Source of the DNA: Maratus speciosus
Taxonomy: Eukaryota; Arthropoda; Arachnida; Araneae; Salticidae
NCBI GenBank assembly: GCA_963932465.1
Contig: OZ010787.1
Coordinates: 34,972,087 to 35,036,086, forward strand
Length of the DNA: 64,000 bases
Direction: 5' to 3'
The notes beneath the pieces were generated by a model, which saw only the letters and a list, made by a program, of their open reading frames with translations, was not told where the DNA came from and ran no database searches. Within the stretch, counting starts at the first letter, position 1. Each line of letters begins with the position of its first letter. The translations under genes and the position numbers were made by a program. Positions 36,425 to 46,515 of the stretch are shown here, in pieces.

Positions 36425-36960
36425 CTAAAACGAAAGCAAATTACGGAAGTCGCAAAAGCAGGAAAACATAGTAGATTAATCTCGTCAAACATTGTATGAT
36501 TTACTTTGAAAATACAGCAAAGCAGGAACTACGTACTGGGTGTATCCGAGTGCCTTTATAAAACATAAAATGTTTCACTTTTACGAAGAATACGTTTACA
36601 CTGCTAGAAAGTATCGTTTTCGAACGGTAACCAACATCAAACTGCTTGATACGGACGATTGGCCCTATTTCATGTGGCAGATTACATGTGGCAGAAACTA
36701 CTGGAGAAGAAATAGGGGTGGCCGGATTTACCCGCCTTTCCTCTAGACAGCAAAGTAAGTCATTTAAAAAAGGTAATACAGATTTATCCACTTTTTTTCC
36801 TAAGATCCCTAATTATGAAGAGATATTTGAAAAATACAAATGCATAGCATTGCCATAAATTTAAAATAGACTTTCAGATATGACTGATGACAAACCTAAA
36901 GAGGGTACTAGTTATCCTTTGAACTAATGTTTTTCTTGTTTGAACATTTTATACCTTTTT
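36425..36960. other. Unexplained stretch with overlapping short frames
   Basis: Short open frames occur on both strands (minus 36501-36791, plus 36540-36746) but none shows a domain. The segment could be the more decayed upstream part of the pogo-like relic. CATGTGGCAGA is directly repeated at about 36672 and 36687. Confidence 0.25.
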
Positions 36961-37867
36961 ACCCGACTGAAAAGAAGGGTTATGTGTTTCACGCGTATCT
37001 GTGTATGTGGATTTCTTTATACCCTCGAAACATCCCAACGGCCGGATGGATTTTAATGAATGAGGTCTCTCTATCAATTCGTCTTAACGGTCCGATTGTT
37101 ATAGGCTAGGTTTTGTTTTTATAAATTCAAAATGGCGGTAAAGCCAAAAAAAATTTACGCACCCTATTGAGTGGCATATCATTGGATAGGTCTTTCAAAA
37201 TGAAGACGATGTTTCATTGATTATTTTACAGTCAGAAACACCGTTAAAATATTATACAACCTGGGAGTTGTGTATGTATTGTAGATCTCTAGCTTTACTG
37301 CAACTCTAACCATCATAGACATCTGTAGAACTCATCAAAACAGTGTTTATAGATAGGAACTAACAATTAAACACAACTTAAAAGTGATGAATACAAGTAA
37401 ATAAAAAAAATAGGTAAGTAATATAAACAAGTAATATAAAAAAAATATTTTAAGTCGATTCCTACTTAGGTCAATAAGAGATTTTTTTTTCTCCCGTTCT
37501 TCTTTCCTATTGAGCGGCGCTTAAAATATCTTGATCAAGAACAGGGCTCTCTCGGTCTTAAAATACCTTGATCAAGAAGAGGGCTCTTTCGATTATTGAA
37601 AATTAATTAAATTAATTAATGAATTAATATTTGAAAAAAAATAGATTGACATCAAGTGTCGTCCACTACAAGTTTAAAAAAATTTATTTGAGCTTCATTG
37701 GATGAATAATAAGTATTTTATTAACGACTGAAAGTTTGAACAACATATATATAGCGAGAATGTGAGCTAATAGTAGGAATTGAAAAAATAATAGTTTCAC
37801 ATTGATGAGAAATAATTAATTAGTTCGCTTTTTACGCAGTCGGGTTTTTTGATTTTTTAAATTTAAT
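36961..37867. mobile_element. ACCCGACTG element, short copy without satellite
   Basis: It begins ACCCGACTGAAAAGAAGGG at 36961. An inverted CAGTCGGGT ends at 37845 with shared tail to about 37867. It matches the copy at 15337 over its first 480 bp and last 70 bp. The middle instead contains a 37 bp tandem duplication and unique DNA. No coding frame. Confidence 0.7.
37518..37594. repeat. 37 bp tandem duplication with TTGATCAAG palindrome
   Basis: CTTAAAATATCTTGATCAAG followed by AACAGGGCTCTCTCGGT is repeated once with three changes. Confidence 0.8.
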
Positions 37868-38708
37868 TGTTTATTGACATAGTATTAAATGGTATTATAA
37901 AGGAAAAATTGCGATTCTTATGGTAAAATTTTAATATTTTAAAACAAATGAAAAAAAATTTAAAACCACCCTTCTCCTACAATTTTGTACTTTTCGCAAA
38001 AATCTTTTCTTTAATACTTTTTTTTTTTTACAAGTTTGCTCTAATTGTAAGGACTGGAATTTCAAAAAATCAATTAGTTTAAGAAATAAATAAAAAGTTC
38101 TGACATATAAGTAAAAATGCAGTAAAAATGATTATTCACTAAGATTTTTTTTTTAAATGATAAATTATTTATACTACTGAATTCTTAATTTTATTAAATG
38201 CATCATAAGAATCATCCACTAAAAAGATCGAGTCAACTGAAAAATATTTGTAATATTTGTAAGAGAAATGGATGTAACAAAAAATCTTTTATAATATTTT
38301 TAGTTATCCGATCTTTACGAAGGTTCGTAAGAATATGCTAAGAATTGAACTTTTTTGTTAAATTCATTTTAATTAAAAGATTGAAAATTGATATGTTCGT
38401 CATTTTTCGTTAAATGAATAGTGGCGTGTCCTGCTAAAGATATTAGACAAAGAAGACGCTTCAAGGACTGACGTATAAAGGGTTAAATTCCATTAACATA
38501 ATTAAAATGCAAGTAGAGAATTCGGAATTAAGCATCTCGAGTGAAAGGAAGGTATTGATAAATAAAATAGATCAGGTGATTTTGAATGCCTTTTTCATCT
38601 AAAAAACCAAAATGTTTTCTCCATATTTTTCAGAACCTACACATATGAATAACAATGAGTAAGTGTAATTCTTTACTGTTAATTTCATTAAGAGTGTTGT
38701 ATTATCAG
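37868..38708. other. No gene seen
   Basis: AT-rich intron sequence without supported features. Confidence 0.4.
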
Positions 38709-38883
38709 GGCTCCCAAATGGTTCGCCAATTGAATACCAATAAATTTTAACAGAAAATTTTATGGCAAGTTTGCGCTAGAATTAACTGTCAAAGGTGTTT
38801 TCGGGGCGGTTTGTAAGAAAAAAGTAAAAAGAAAAAATTTCAAAAAAAATATTGGTATTCAGTTGGCGGACCATTTGGGAGCC
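38709..38883. mobile_element. 175 bp MITE, GGCTCCCAAATGG ends
   Basis: GGCTCCCAAATGGTTCGCCA at 38709 is inverted at 38850-38883 with two mismatches in 34 bp. No coding capacity. Target duplication not clear. It ends only 20 bp before the Tc3-like element. Confidence 0.75.
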
Positions 38884-38903
38884 TTCTATTATATATATGT
38901 ATA

Positions 38904-38931
38904 CACTATGACGCAAAAGTTTAGACAATGA
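38904..38931 (+). repeat. Left terminal inverted repeat, 28 bp
   Basis: CACTATGACGCAAAAGTTTA plus GACAATGA, identical to the inverse of 40402-40429. Confidence 0.92.
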
Positions 38932-39207
38932 CGTCATTCAGCTTTAAAATGTAGAATTATGACGTCAGAATTACAAAAACCTGTAAATATATTCAAAAAC
39001 TGATTTAAAATGCTATGTACAAAAGACAGTCGTTTTATTTGCTATAATACTAATTTTTTTCATAAAAATTCAAATGTGCTTGTCGCAAAAGTTTAGACAC
39101 TATTCTAAATTTCTTTGAATATTCGCTGGCATATGCAAATTTAGAATCGATGATGTCACAAATTTGGAGTACTTAAGTTCTGCAAACGATTGCGCTTCAT
39201 AGTCGAC

Positions 39208-40203
39208 ATGCCGAGAGCTAAAGAAATTCAAGTGAATGAGGTTTTAAGGATTTGGCAGTTGAAAGGTGAAGGGAAGAGCGTTTCTGAAATTTCTGCTATT
39301 ATTAATAGGTCAAAAAAATCTATTTATCGAGTTTTATCGAGTGGTTCCGAATATAAAGCAAAATGTCGGTCTGGGAGGCCACGTGTGACAAATGTACGAG
39401 AGGATCGCCTGATACAAAGACTAGCGAGTACTCAACAAATGAGCGTACGTGGAGTTCAAAGCTCATCGGGACTCTCTGTATCAAAGGATACGATTCGTAG
39501 ACGAATTTTGGAAAAAGGAACAATCGTTTATAGCAAAATGCAGAAGAAACCAGCTCTGAAACCATATCATAAGTTACAAAGACTTATGTGGGCTCGAAAG
39601 CATATGTCATATGGAGAGAAATGGCAGTCAGTCATATTTAGCGATGAAAAAAAGTGGAATCTGGATGGTCCAGATGGTTGTTTATCGTATTGGCATCATT
39701 TGCGGAAGGAACCTCGACGTTTTTTTAGTCGCAGACAAGGAGGGGGCTCGGTGATGGTTTGGGCAGCCTTTTGCTATAATGGACAAGTATCTCTGACCTT
39801 CACCAGTGGTCGTCAAACTTCACAGCATTATACACAGACATTAGAAGAAAACCTACTGCCATTTGCTGAGCTTCTAGGGGGTCCTCAGTGGGAATTTCAG
39901 CAAGACAATGCTTCAATTCACACTGCAAAACATTCAAAATCTTGGTTTAATTCCCATAATATAAGAGTTCTCGACTGGCCAGCATGTAGCCCAGATCTTA
40001 ACCCTATAGAAAACCTTTGGAGCATCATGTGTCGCAAAGTTTATAGCAACGCTAGACAATACTCTTCTGAAAAGGAACTTAAGACATCTATTGAGAATGC
40101 ATGGTACGATATCGATCCACAAACTATGCAAGATTTAGTTTCTTCCATGCAATCTCGTGTATATGACGTAATACATAAGCATGGATGCGCAACCAGGTTT
40201 TAA
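39208..40203 (+). CDS. Tc3-like (Tc1/mariner) transposase, intact
   Basis: 331 residues. It catalyses cut-and-paste transposition at TA sites in the nucleus. Residues about 5-110 form the paired-like helix-turn-helix DNA-binding region (SVSEISAIINRSKKSIYRVL), with a GRPR linker at 56-59. The catalytic domain has Asp146 (FSDEKKWNLDGPDG), Asp233 (FQQDNASIHT) and Glu268 (SPDLNPIENLW), with 34 residues between the last two: DD34E. FSDEKK-NLDGPDG and the LRKEP-FSRR-GGG-VMVW blocks are typical of Tc3. I start at ATG 39208 (MPRAKE, the usual family start); the frame is open 18 bases further upstream but only from TTG. Length is normal for the family and no stop or frameshift is present. Alternative: a Bari-like relative. 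Confidence 0.95.
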   Translation: MPRAKEIQVNEVLRIWQLKGEGKSVSEISAIINRSKKSIYRVLSSGSEYKAKCRSGRPRVTNVREDRLIQRLASTQQMSVRGVQSSSGLSVSKDTIRRRILEKGTIVYSKMQKKPALKPYHKLQRLMWARKHMSYGEKWQSVIFSDEKKWNLDGPDGCLSYWHHLRKEPRRFFSRRQGGGSVMVWAAFCYNGQVSLTFTSGRQTSQHYTQTLEENLLPFAELLGGPQWEFQQDNASIHTAKHSKSWFNSHNIRVLDWPACSPDLNPIENLWSIMCRKVYSNARQYSSEKELKTSIENAWYDIDPQTMQDLVSSMQSRVYDVIHKHGCATRF

Positions 40204-40401
40204 AAATTGTTTATTTCGATTTTATTTAATTTGTGTCTAAACTTTTGAGACAGCAGTTTATTTTTGTTACCATTTAATTTATTGCAATATGCACAATTCC
40301 ACTTTTCTTTGTTATAAATATTGTTTATATGTACAGCACATTAATTTCAAGCAGTGATTTGAAAATTGAATAAATATTTTTCAAAGTATGTAAGAATTTC
40401 T

Positions 40402-40429
40402 TCATTGTCTAAACTTTTGCGTCATAGTG
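40402..40429 (-). repeat. Right terminal inverted repeat, 28 bp
   Basis: Exact inverse of 38904-38931, followed by the TA target. Confidence 0.92.
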
Positions 40430-40519
40430 TATATATACCTCTGAAATAAAAGAAAAATAGCTTACAAGCTTGTATGCCAAAAGTGACCGAATCCCTTATT
40501 TAAAAGGTGATATGTTTAA

Positions 40520-41325
40520 GGGGTCCGGGACACTTTTAAGATAATTTTTATTTATTGAGTTAAAATTATGAAATTTTTTGTGATGGTTAACCATATCAAT
40601 TGTAAACAATATCACATGACAAAACCTCTCGCAATTTTTTTCACAAAAATTTAAAATTAAAATTAATTAAAAAATTGGTGTAATTTAAAATCGTTAACTC
40701 GAAATATTATTGGTAGAATTAATTTTTTTTTTCATTTAAATAAACAGAAATATATATGTATAACTTTTAATTTTGATTCAGCATTTTTAAAAATTAATAT
40801 TTTTAAAAATGCTGAATCAAAATTAAAACTTATATATTTTTAAAAATATATAAGTTTAAATATATAAGTTGAATATATAATTATATATTTTTTAAATATT
40901 AATTAAAAAAAATATTTAAAGTAAAAATCTTTAAAAAATAATGTAACAAAAAAAAAATCATATTTTCAAAAGTAAATATTTTTTTCAAATTTGCTAAGTC
41001 AAAATTAAAGTAAAATAATTGAAAAAGGTCATATTCCAAGGTTGAATCGTTTATCTTTGACGGTTTTGGACTTATAACAAATTAAATATGAGATGGTGAA
41101 AAAATCCATCATGAAGAAAATAGCACTTTCACCAGAAGTTGTTTCCACGACAACCATTGCTTGAAAGGTAGATCTTGAAAACAAACCAAAACCGAAAAAT
41201 AATATTTTCTGTTCTAATTAAGATAGAAACATGGTTTAAACGACATTTTAAGCAGAAAAAAGAGAACTTTTTAATGCAATAACATATTTTTAGAAAATTT
41301 GAAGATTTTTGTGTCCCAGACCCCC
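40520..41325. mobile_element. TTAA-flanked MITE, GGGGTCYGGGACAC ends
   Basis: TTAA (40516-40519) plus GGGGTCCGGGACAC at the left; GTGTCCCAGACCCCC plus TTAA (41326-41329) at the right. Interior is non-coding and contains strong palindromes at 40765-40856. Confidence 0.75.
40765..40856. other. Two adjacent palindromes
   Basis: TTTTAATTTTGATTCAGCAT continuing to 40793 pairs perfectly with its inverse at 40800-40828 (29 bp arms, six-base loop). Immediately after, ACTTATATATTTTT pairs with AAAAATATATAAGT to 40856. Confidence 0.85.
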
Positions 41326-41329
41326 TTAA

Positions 41330-42854
41330 ATAACATTATTAATATTTTACATTTATTGTTATAGAAAAAAAATATGTGAAAAGAACATCTTAATAAATAA
41401 AATGTACCAGGAAATCTCAATATAGTAAGAATAATAAGCTATTTAAAGATAAATGATGTAAAAAAAAAAGATGAAAGAAAGAAACAGGATTTAATCACAA
41501 ATTGGAACAGAAATGGAAAAGTAATATTATGATGAAAAACAAAAAACAAGGGGGCATCTGAGTTTTGAACCGTCAGTCGGAAAGAACATCCACGTATCGC
41601 AAAATTTTTAAATATATATATGAGCTAATTCTTTGAGATAAATACAACATTTACTTCTGAGTTCCAACTTTTAAATTTCTGAGAAGAGAAAAATCTTAGG
41701 TTGTATCACTTCTTCGGTTATATCGCGCGTGTTTGTTCTTCACCCGAAATGCGTGATATAATGAGGAAATAATTTTGTCTCAAAATTAACAAATTTGTAT
41801 GTTTCTGATTCGTAATATATTATTTTAATAAATAAAGAATAATATATATGTATATAATTCATGGGACAGTGAATATTTATTCTTCATAAAAGTTGAAAAG
41901 ATACATAGCAATTTAGCACGGATGAATTAATTTTACATGATGATTGATGACAACTGTTGTCTTATTACACATAAAAAAAAATCCCTCTATTTTGAACTTT
42001 TGAACGAAATTTCAAAGGAGAATCAGCATCCATGAAATTGACGAAAAATTTGAAAGTTTCTAATAGTAACTAAAAGAAACTTAACTTGAATTGTGAGATA
42101 TAATAATTTAAAAAAAGTCTTGCACTCAGTTCTTATCTTATCCTTCAATTTCTGCAATTAGCAAAACTTTTATGTCTTCTCTCAAATCATATTTGACTAA
42201 TAAAACTTAGTTTTCTGTTAAGAAAACTAATACAATATTAATTATCTAATTTAAAAAGATATCCTGGTTAATGATTTCAGATATTGAATCATAATTTTTC
42301 AATGATAACCTAGTAGATTTTAAATATATCAAAGTACAATTAGTTACAATATAAAATTCTGCGTTTAATTTGAGATACTTTCCTTCGCATTGCAGTATGA
42401 AATATTGCGTTATTTATTTTATTTCTTTCTGAATTCATTACCAAATCTTAATATAATTTAAAATTAATCTTATTGGTTTATTGTGTTTCTGTAATGTTGA
42501 ATTCACACCAGAATTTTCGAAATTTTTTCATTTCAAAATAAAGAAAAGCAATTTTATACCATTTTCCCACCAAAGTTATAAAAGTAAAATTTATTTAAAA
42601 GTTTATGGTGCAAATCTGGATTACAATTAGATGGGATATAATATATCCTACTGTCCCTCAAGATTTTAATATAAAATTATAGTTACATTCGAACTCAATT
42701 AGGACTACAACAACGTGACTGCAACATTTGCTTTTTATAACAGAAATATCATCTTATTATAGCAGATGTATAATTAAAGTAAAATAGATATACAAAATTA
42801 TATAATAGCTCATTTTAAGGGAGGTGGAATAACACTTTTCTTATATATAAAAAT
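41330..42854. other. No gene seen
   Basis: AT-rich intron sequence without supported features. Confidence 0.4.
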
Positions 42855-43688
42855 ATATGGGAGATTCTCAAAAGGTGGGATCATTAAACGTTAACTATAT
42901 GTAATTTTTAAAATTTTCAAATTTAAGGCCAATTTTTTTTTTAATTTTGTCTATAAATATAATATATAAATATTTTTAATAGTATGTCTACAAAATTATA
43001 CACAAACATTAAAAGACAGCAACTATTCTGGGAAATTAATTATTGAAGCATGCAATTAGCAGTTGTGTACGTTACAAATTTTGGACATTTTTTCGCACGT
43101 ACGTTACAGATTTTGGGCGTTGATCTTAGTATTGAAAAATTTCTTAAGACTAAGAATGTAGTAAATGTGTCTGTATACATATATATATGTATAATTAACT
43201 TTTTGTTATCCAGTAATAATAATAATAAAATCAAATGCTTTGTTACGTACGTTACTTTCGGACATAACAAAATACAGGAGAATTCTTTATAGAAAAGTCC
43301 TTCTATCTTCAAAAAAGCAATAAAGCAGCCTGCCATCTCTTAACGAAATTATCAAAAAATAATCCGTTTCCTTTATGCATTCGTTGTTTACCATTAGAAC
43401 CACCTGGAAAAAAGTTAAAACTCTTTTTCTTGGTGGTACATTGGAGCAGTTAACGTTATGAATGTCCGAAATTGGCCTCTTTAGCATATAATAATAAAAT
43501 TTTAAGATATTTAAACAAAGCTTTTACAATAAATTATGTCATTTTCTGTCTCTGAATAGAATTAAAAACTCGATGTAAAAAAAAAATAATAATAATAATA
43601 ATAAAGTCAATGATAATTAAAGTTATGTTTGAAAGGCTTAAAGTTATGACGTGTGTCCAGTGCCCATCTTTTGAGAATCGCCCATATG
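42855..43688. mobile_element. MITE with ATATGGGNGATTCTCAAAAG ends
   Basis: ATATGGGAGATTCTCAAAAG at 42855 is inverted at 43688 (CTTTTGAGAATCGCCCATAT) with one or two changes. Interior has several ACGTACGTTAC words in both orientations (43069, 43098, 43245) and no convincing coding frame. Confidence 0.65.
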
Positions 43689-45104
43689 TAAACGTTTAGT
43701 TAAATTATTAAGATTTATAAAATGGTGCTCATTTTATATTTCTTAGATAGCAAGATAAAATTAAATTTTCAAAGTTTTAACTTACATTTAAAAAATTAAA
43801 AAATTTCAACTATGGATTTATGTATCTCAATTTTTTTTAATATAAAAGTAATTCAAAAAAATCAGGTCGTTTATTTATGAAGTTAAATTGTATTTAAAAC
43901 ATTATTTTCTTTAATTTTTTTCCGCATTCACATCACGTATTTTTTTTTCTAATTCAGCGAATCTGCAAATAAAAATATTACCTTTTGTTTGTCTAATTGA
44001 AAAGAAGCCAATTTTTTATGAAAAATGTCTCCATAAAGGATACTTTCTTGTGTATGTTTAATGAAATTTCCTTAGAAATTCAGAACACCCATGAAAAAAC
44101 AAAATTTTTTTAGGGAAAATGAAAAAAATCGGTAACTTTTTTGAATTAGCAAAATTGGACCTCGTTTTATCCGAATTATCCTTTTTACAACAGGGAGTGT
44201 ACTGCGATGTTATTTATATTAGACAAAGCATTGCCTTTATTTTTGCTTTGTAGAACCATGTTTTCCTAATATCTGAGCGCACTATAACTGAGATTGACTA
44301 TATTTGTTGTCGTATGATTATTCTTAAACCTTCTGAAAGATTATTAAGTGGTTTTCAAATTTGTGTAAGGCATGCATTCTGCCATATTCTCTTCTATAGA
44401 CGCCAGTTTCTTTCAAAACTCAGTACATAAAATCTTATTAATCTAGTTTTTCACGTATTTTTAAAAGATCTTAATGAATAAAAATATTTAAAATCAGTTA
44501 TATGTACTCGTATTTTTTTACCTATAAGAAAACCTTTAAAAAATTTTGAATTAGGTGTGCAAGATATTGAGTTGATTTAAATGGTACAGATTTCCGAGAA
44601 ATATTAACATGCAATAATAACTGCAAAAATAAAAAGAAGATAAGAAAAACAATTGAATTCTATTTTGCAAGCCGAACAACGCAATAGTTCCATAAATATG
44701 CGGGGGCCTATTTTTGACCCAGCCTTTATAATATTACAATAAAGTACATCGATGCGGTATATTATAGATCATCTATTAATAAATGAATGAATTGCTCATA
44801 AATAATGATCCTGATTATAAAGCTGCTGTAGTATTTGCTTATATAAGCAAAACGTATTTTATTTTCTTAAGAAAGAGAATTTGCCAAAAAGGTTCATTTT
44901 AATTTCGAAAGAACTTTTCAACACTGTACTTTCATAATTCTCAGGAGAAAGCTGTAGATTATAAAACACTGCTTACATTTATTTCTGAAATTATTATGCA
45001 AGATAAAGCCTGTCAATAAAATTTGAGTATCTTGAAACATTAGATTAAATGAACTTTTGAATGAAGACATGTACGCCCATGCCAGTAGTTAGCGAAAAGA
45101 AAAC
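43689..45104. other. No gene seen
   Basis: AT-rich intron sequence without supported features. Confidence 0.4.
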
Positions 45105-46515
45105 CGGGCTGGTTGTCACAAAAATCCAACATTTTAATTTTCAAAAATTTAGGTACTGTTTTATTAAAACTTTATTACTTTAGTCAATTTTTTTTTATTT
45201 AGTGCACATTTTTAACCTTGTATATTGCCAAAATTTGCACTAGAAATTTGTTTCTAACAATTTTGAAAATTTTAGGAATTTTGTGATAATTTTCTCCAAT
45301 TATGGGTTGATTGTCACAATATGTAATTTTGGTTGTCACATAGAATATCCATAAATTTTTGTCTGGAAAAATTCCATATGAAAATTCAATTTAACATAAA
45401 AAAATTAACATAAATGTTTTTTTTTTTTTCCACATCATATGACGATAGTATGTATGCAGTTGCGCAAGAACATTTAGAAAGATAAAGTTAACACTTTCGT
45501 GTCGGAATTTTTCATTTTATTTTGGTGTAAAATTATTGTTAGATTAAAAAAAAATAATAATAAAAATAGCTATCCAAATGACAAAAATTAAGGTTGCAAT
45601 GAATATACACTGGCGTTCAAAAATTAAGGAAAATCACAAAATGCTAATTTTCAAATACGCGAACACTCAAAAGGAAATAATACAATTCGAGTAACTACTA
45701 TCCCTGCAACACAGCTAGTCCATATAACATCTCATTTCATGTCACATATGGTCTCAAGTGTCACAGTCACTACGGTGAAGCAAAAAAATAAGAAATTCCC
45801 TACATCTCATTATGAGTCTTAAATGATCACTATATGTGACTCCACTGAGACGTCAATGCGACTGCTGCTTTGTGACGAGTCACCAGGTGACTTTATAATG
45901 TAGTTAAATTGTGACTCTCATGTGACTGTCATTTTTAGACTTAATTTCAAAGTCATTATGAACGTTGCATTATGATAAGTCACCAAATAATATCACATTA
46001 TAGTCACATTGAGACTTTTCCCAAAAGAGCACAATGGTGACTTCATAGTAGTCTCTCTGTCACCTGAAAATCCTCATGTGACTTTAATGTGACATTATTT
46101 GGTAACTTATCACAAATCAGCGTTCACGATGACTTTGAAATTGAGTCTACAGATGACAGTAACATGAGAGTCACAATGTAACTTCATTGTAAAGTCACAT
46201 GGTGACTCGTCACAAAGCGGCAGTCACAGTGCCGTCTCAGTGGAGTCGCATATAGTGATCATTTGAGACTCATAATGAGATGGAATTTCCTATATTTTTG
46301 CTTCACCGTAGTGACTGTGACACTTGTGACCATGTGTGACATGAATGAGATGTTATATGGACTAACTGTGTTGTAGAGATAGTAATTACTCGAATTATAT
46401 TATTTCCTTTTGAGTGTTCGCGTATTTGAAAATTAGCATTTTGTTATTTTCTTTAATTTTTGCACACCAGTGTATATTTTTTGCATACTATCATTGTGAC
46501 AACAGGCTACGGAAG
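45105..46515. mobile_element. Possible MITE with GGTTGTCACA words, split by a palindromic element
   Basis: CGGGCTGGTTGTCACAAAAA at 45105 and TTGTGACAACAGGCTACGG at 46496-46514 look like decayed inverted ends. GGTTGTCACA-type words recur at 45304 and 45336. The palindromic element 45608-46472 sits inside. The right side is very short, so this call is tentative. Confidence 0.3.
45608..46472. mobile_element. Palindromic TA-flanked element with dense GTGAC/GTCAC words
   Basis: CACTGGCGTTCAAAAATTAA at 45608 follows TA; its inverse (TTAATTTTTGCACACCAGTG) ends at 46472 before TA. Arms of about 410 bp match at roughly 90% by eye to a centre near 46035. Both arms are packed with GTGAC/GTCAC pentamers, far more than flanking DNA. 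Ends are Tc1/mariner-type. No coding frame. Confidence 0.85.

Larger units (their letters stand above)
38904..40429 (+). mobile_element. Complete Tc3-like transposon with TA target duplication
   Basis: CACTATGACGCAAAAGTTTA begins at 38904 after TA (38902-38903). The exact 28 bp inverse ends at 40429 before TA (40430-40431). Inner copies of the CAAAAGTTTAGACA core lie at 39081-39100 and, inverted, at 40233-40252, giving an IR/DR-type arrangement of two transposase-binding repeats per end. The single gene inside is intact and an AATAAA lies at about 40369. Near-identical ends plus an open gene suggest recent insertion. Confidence 0.92.
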
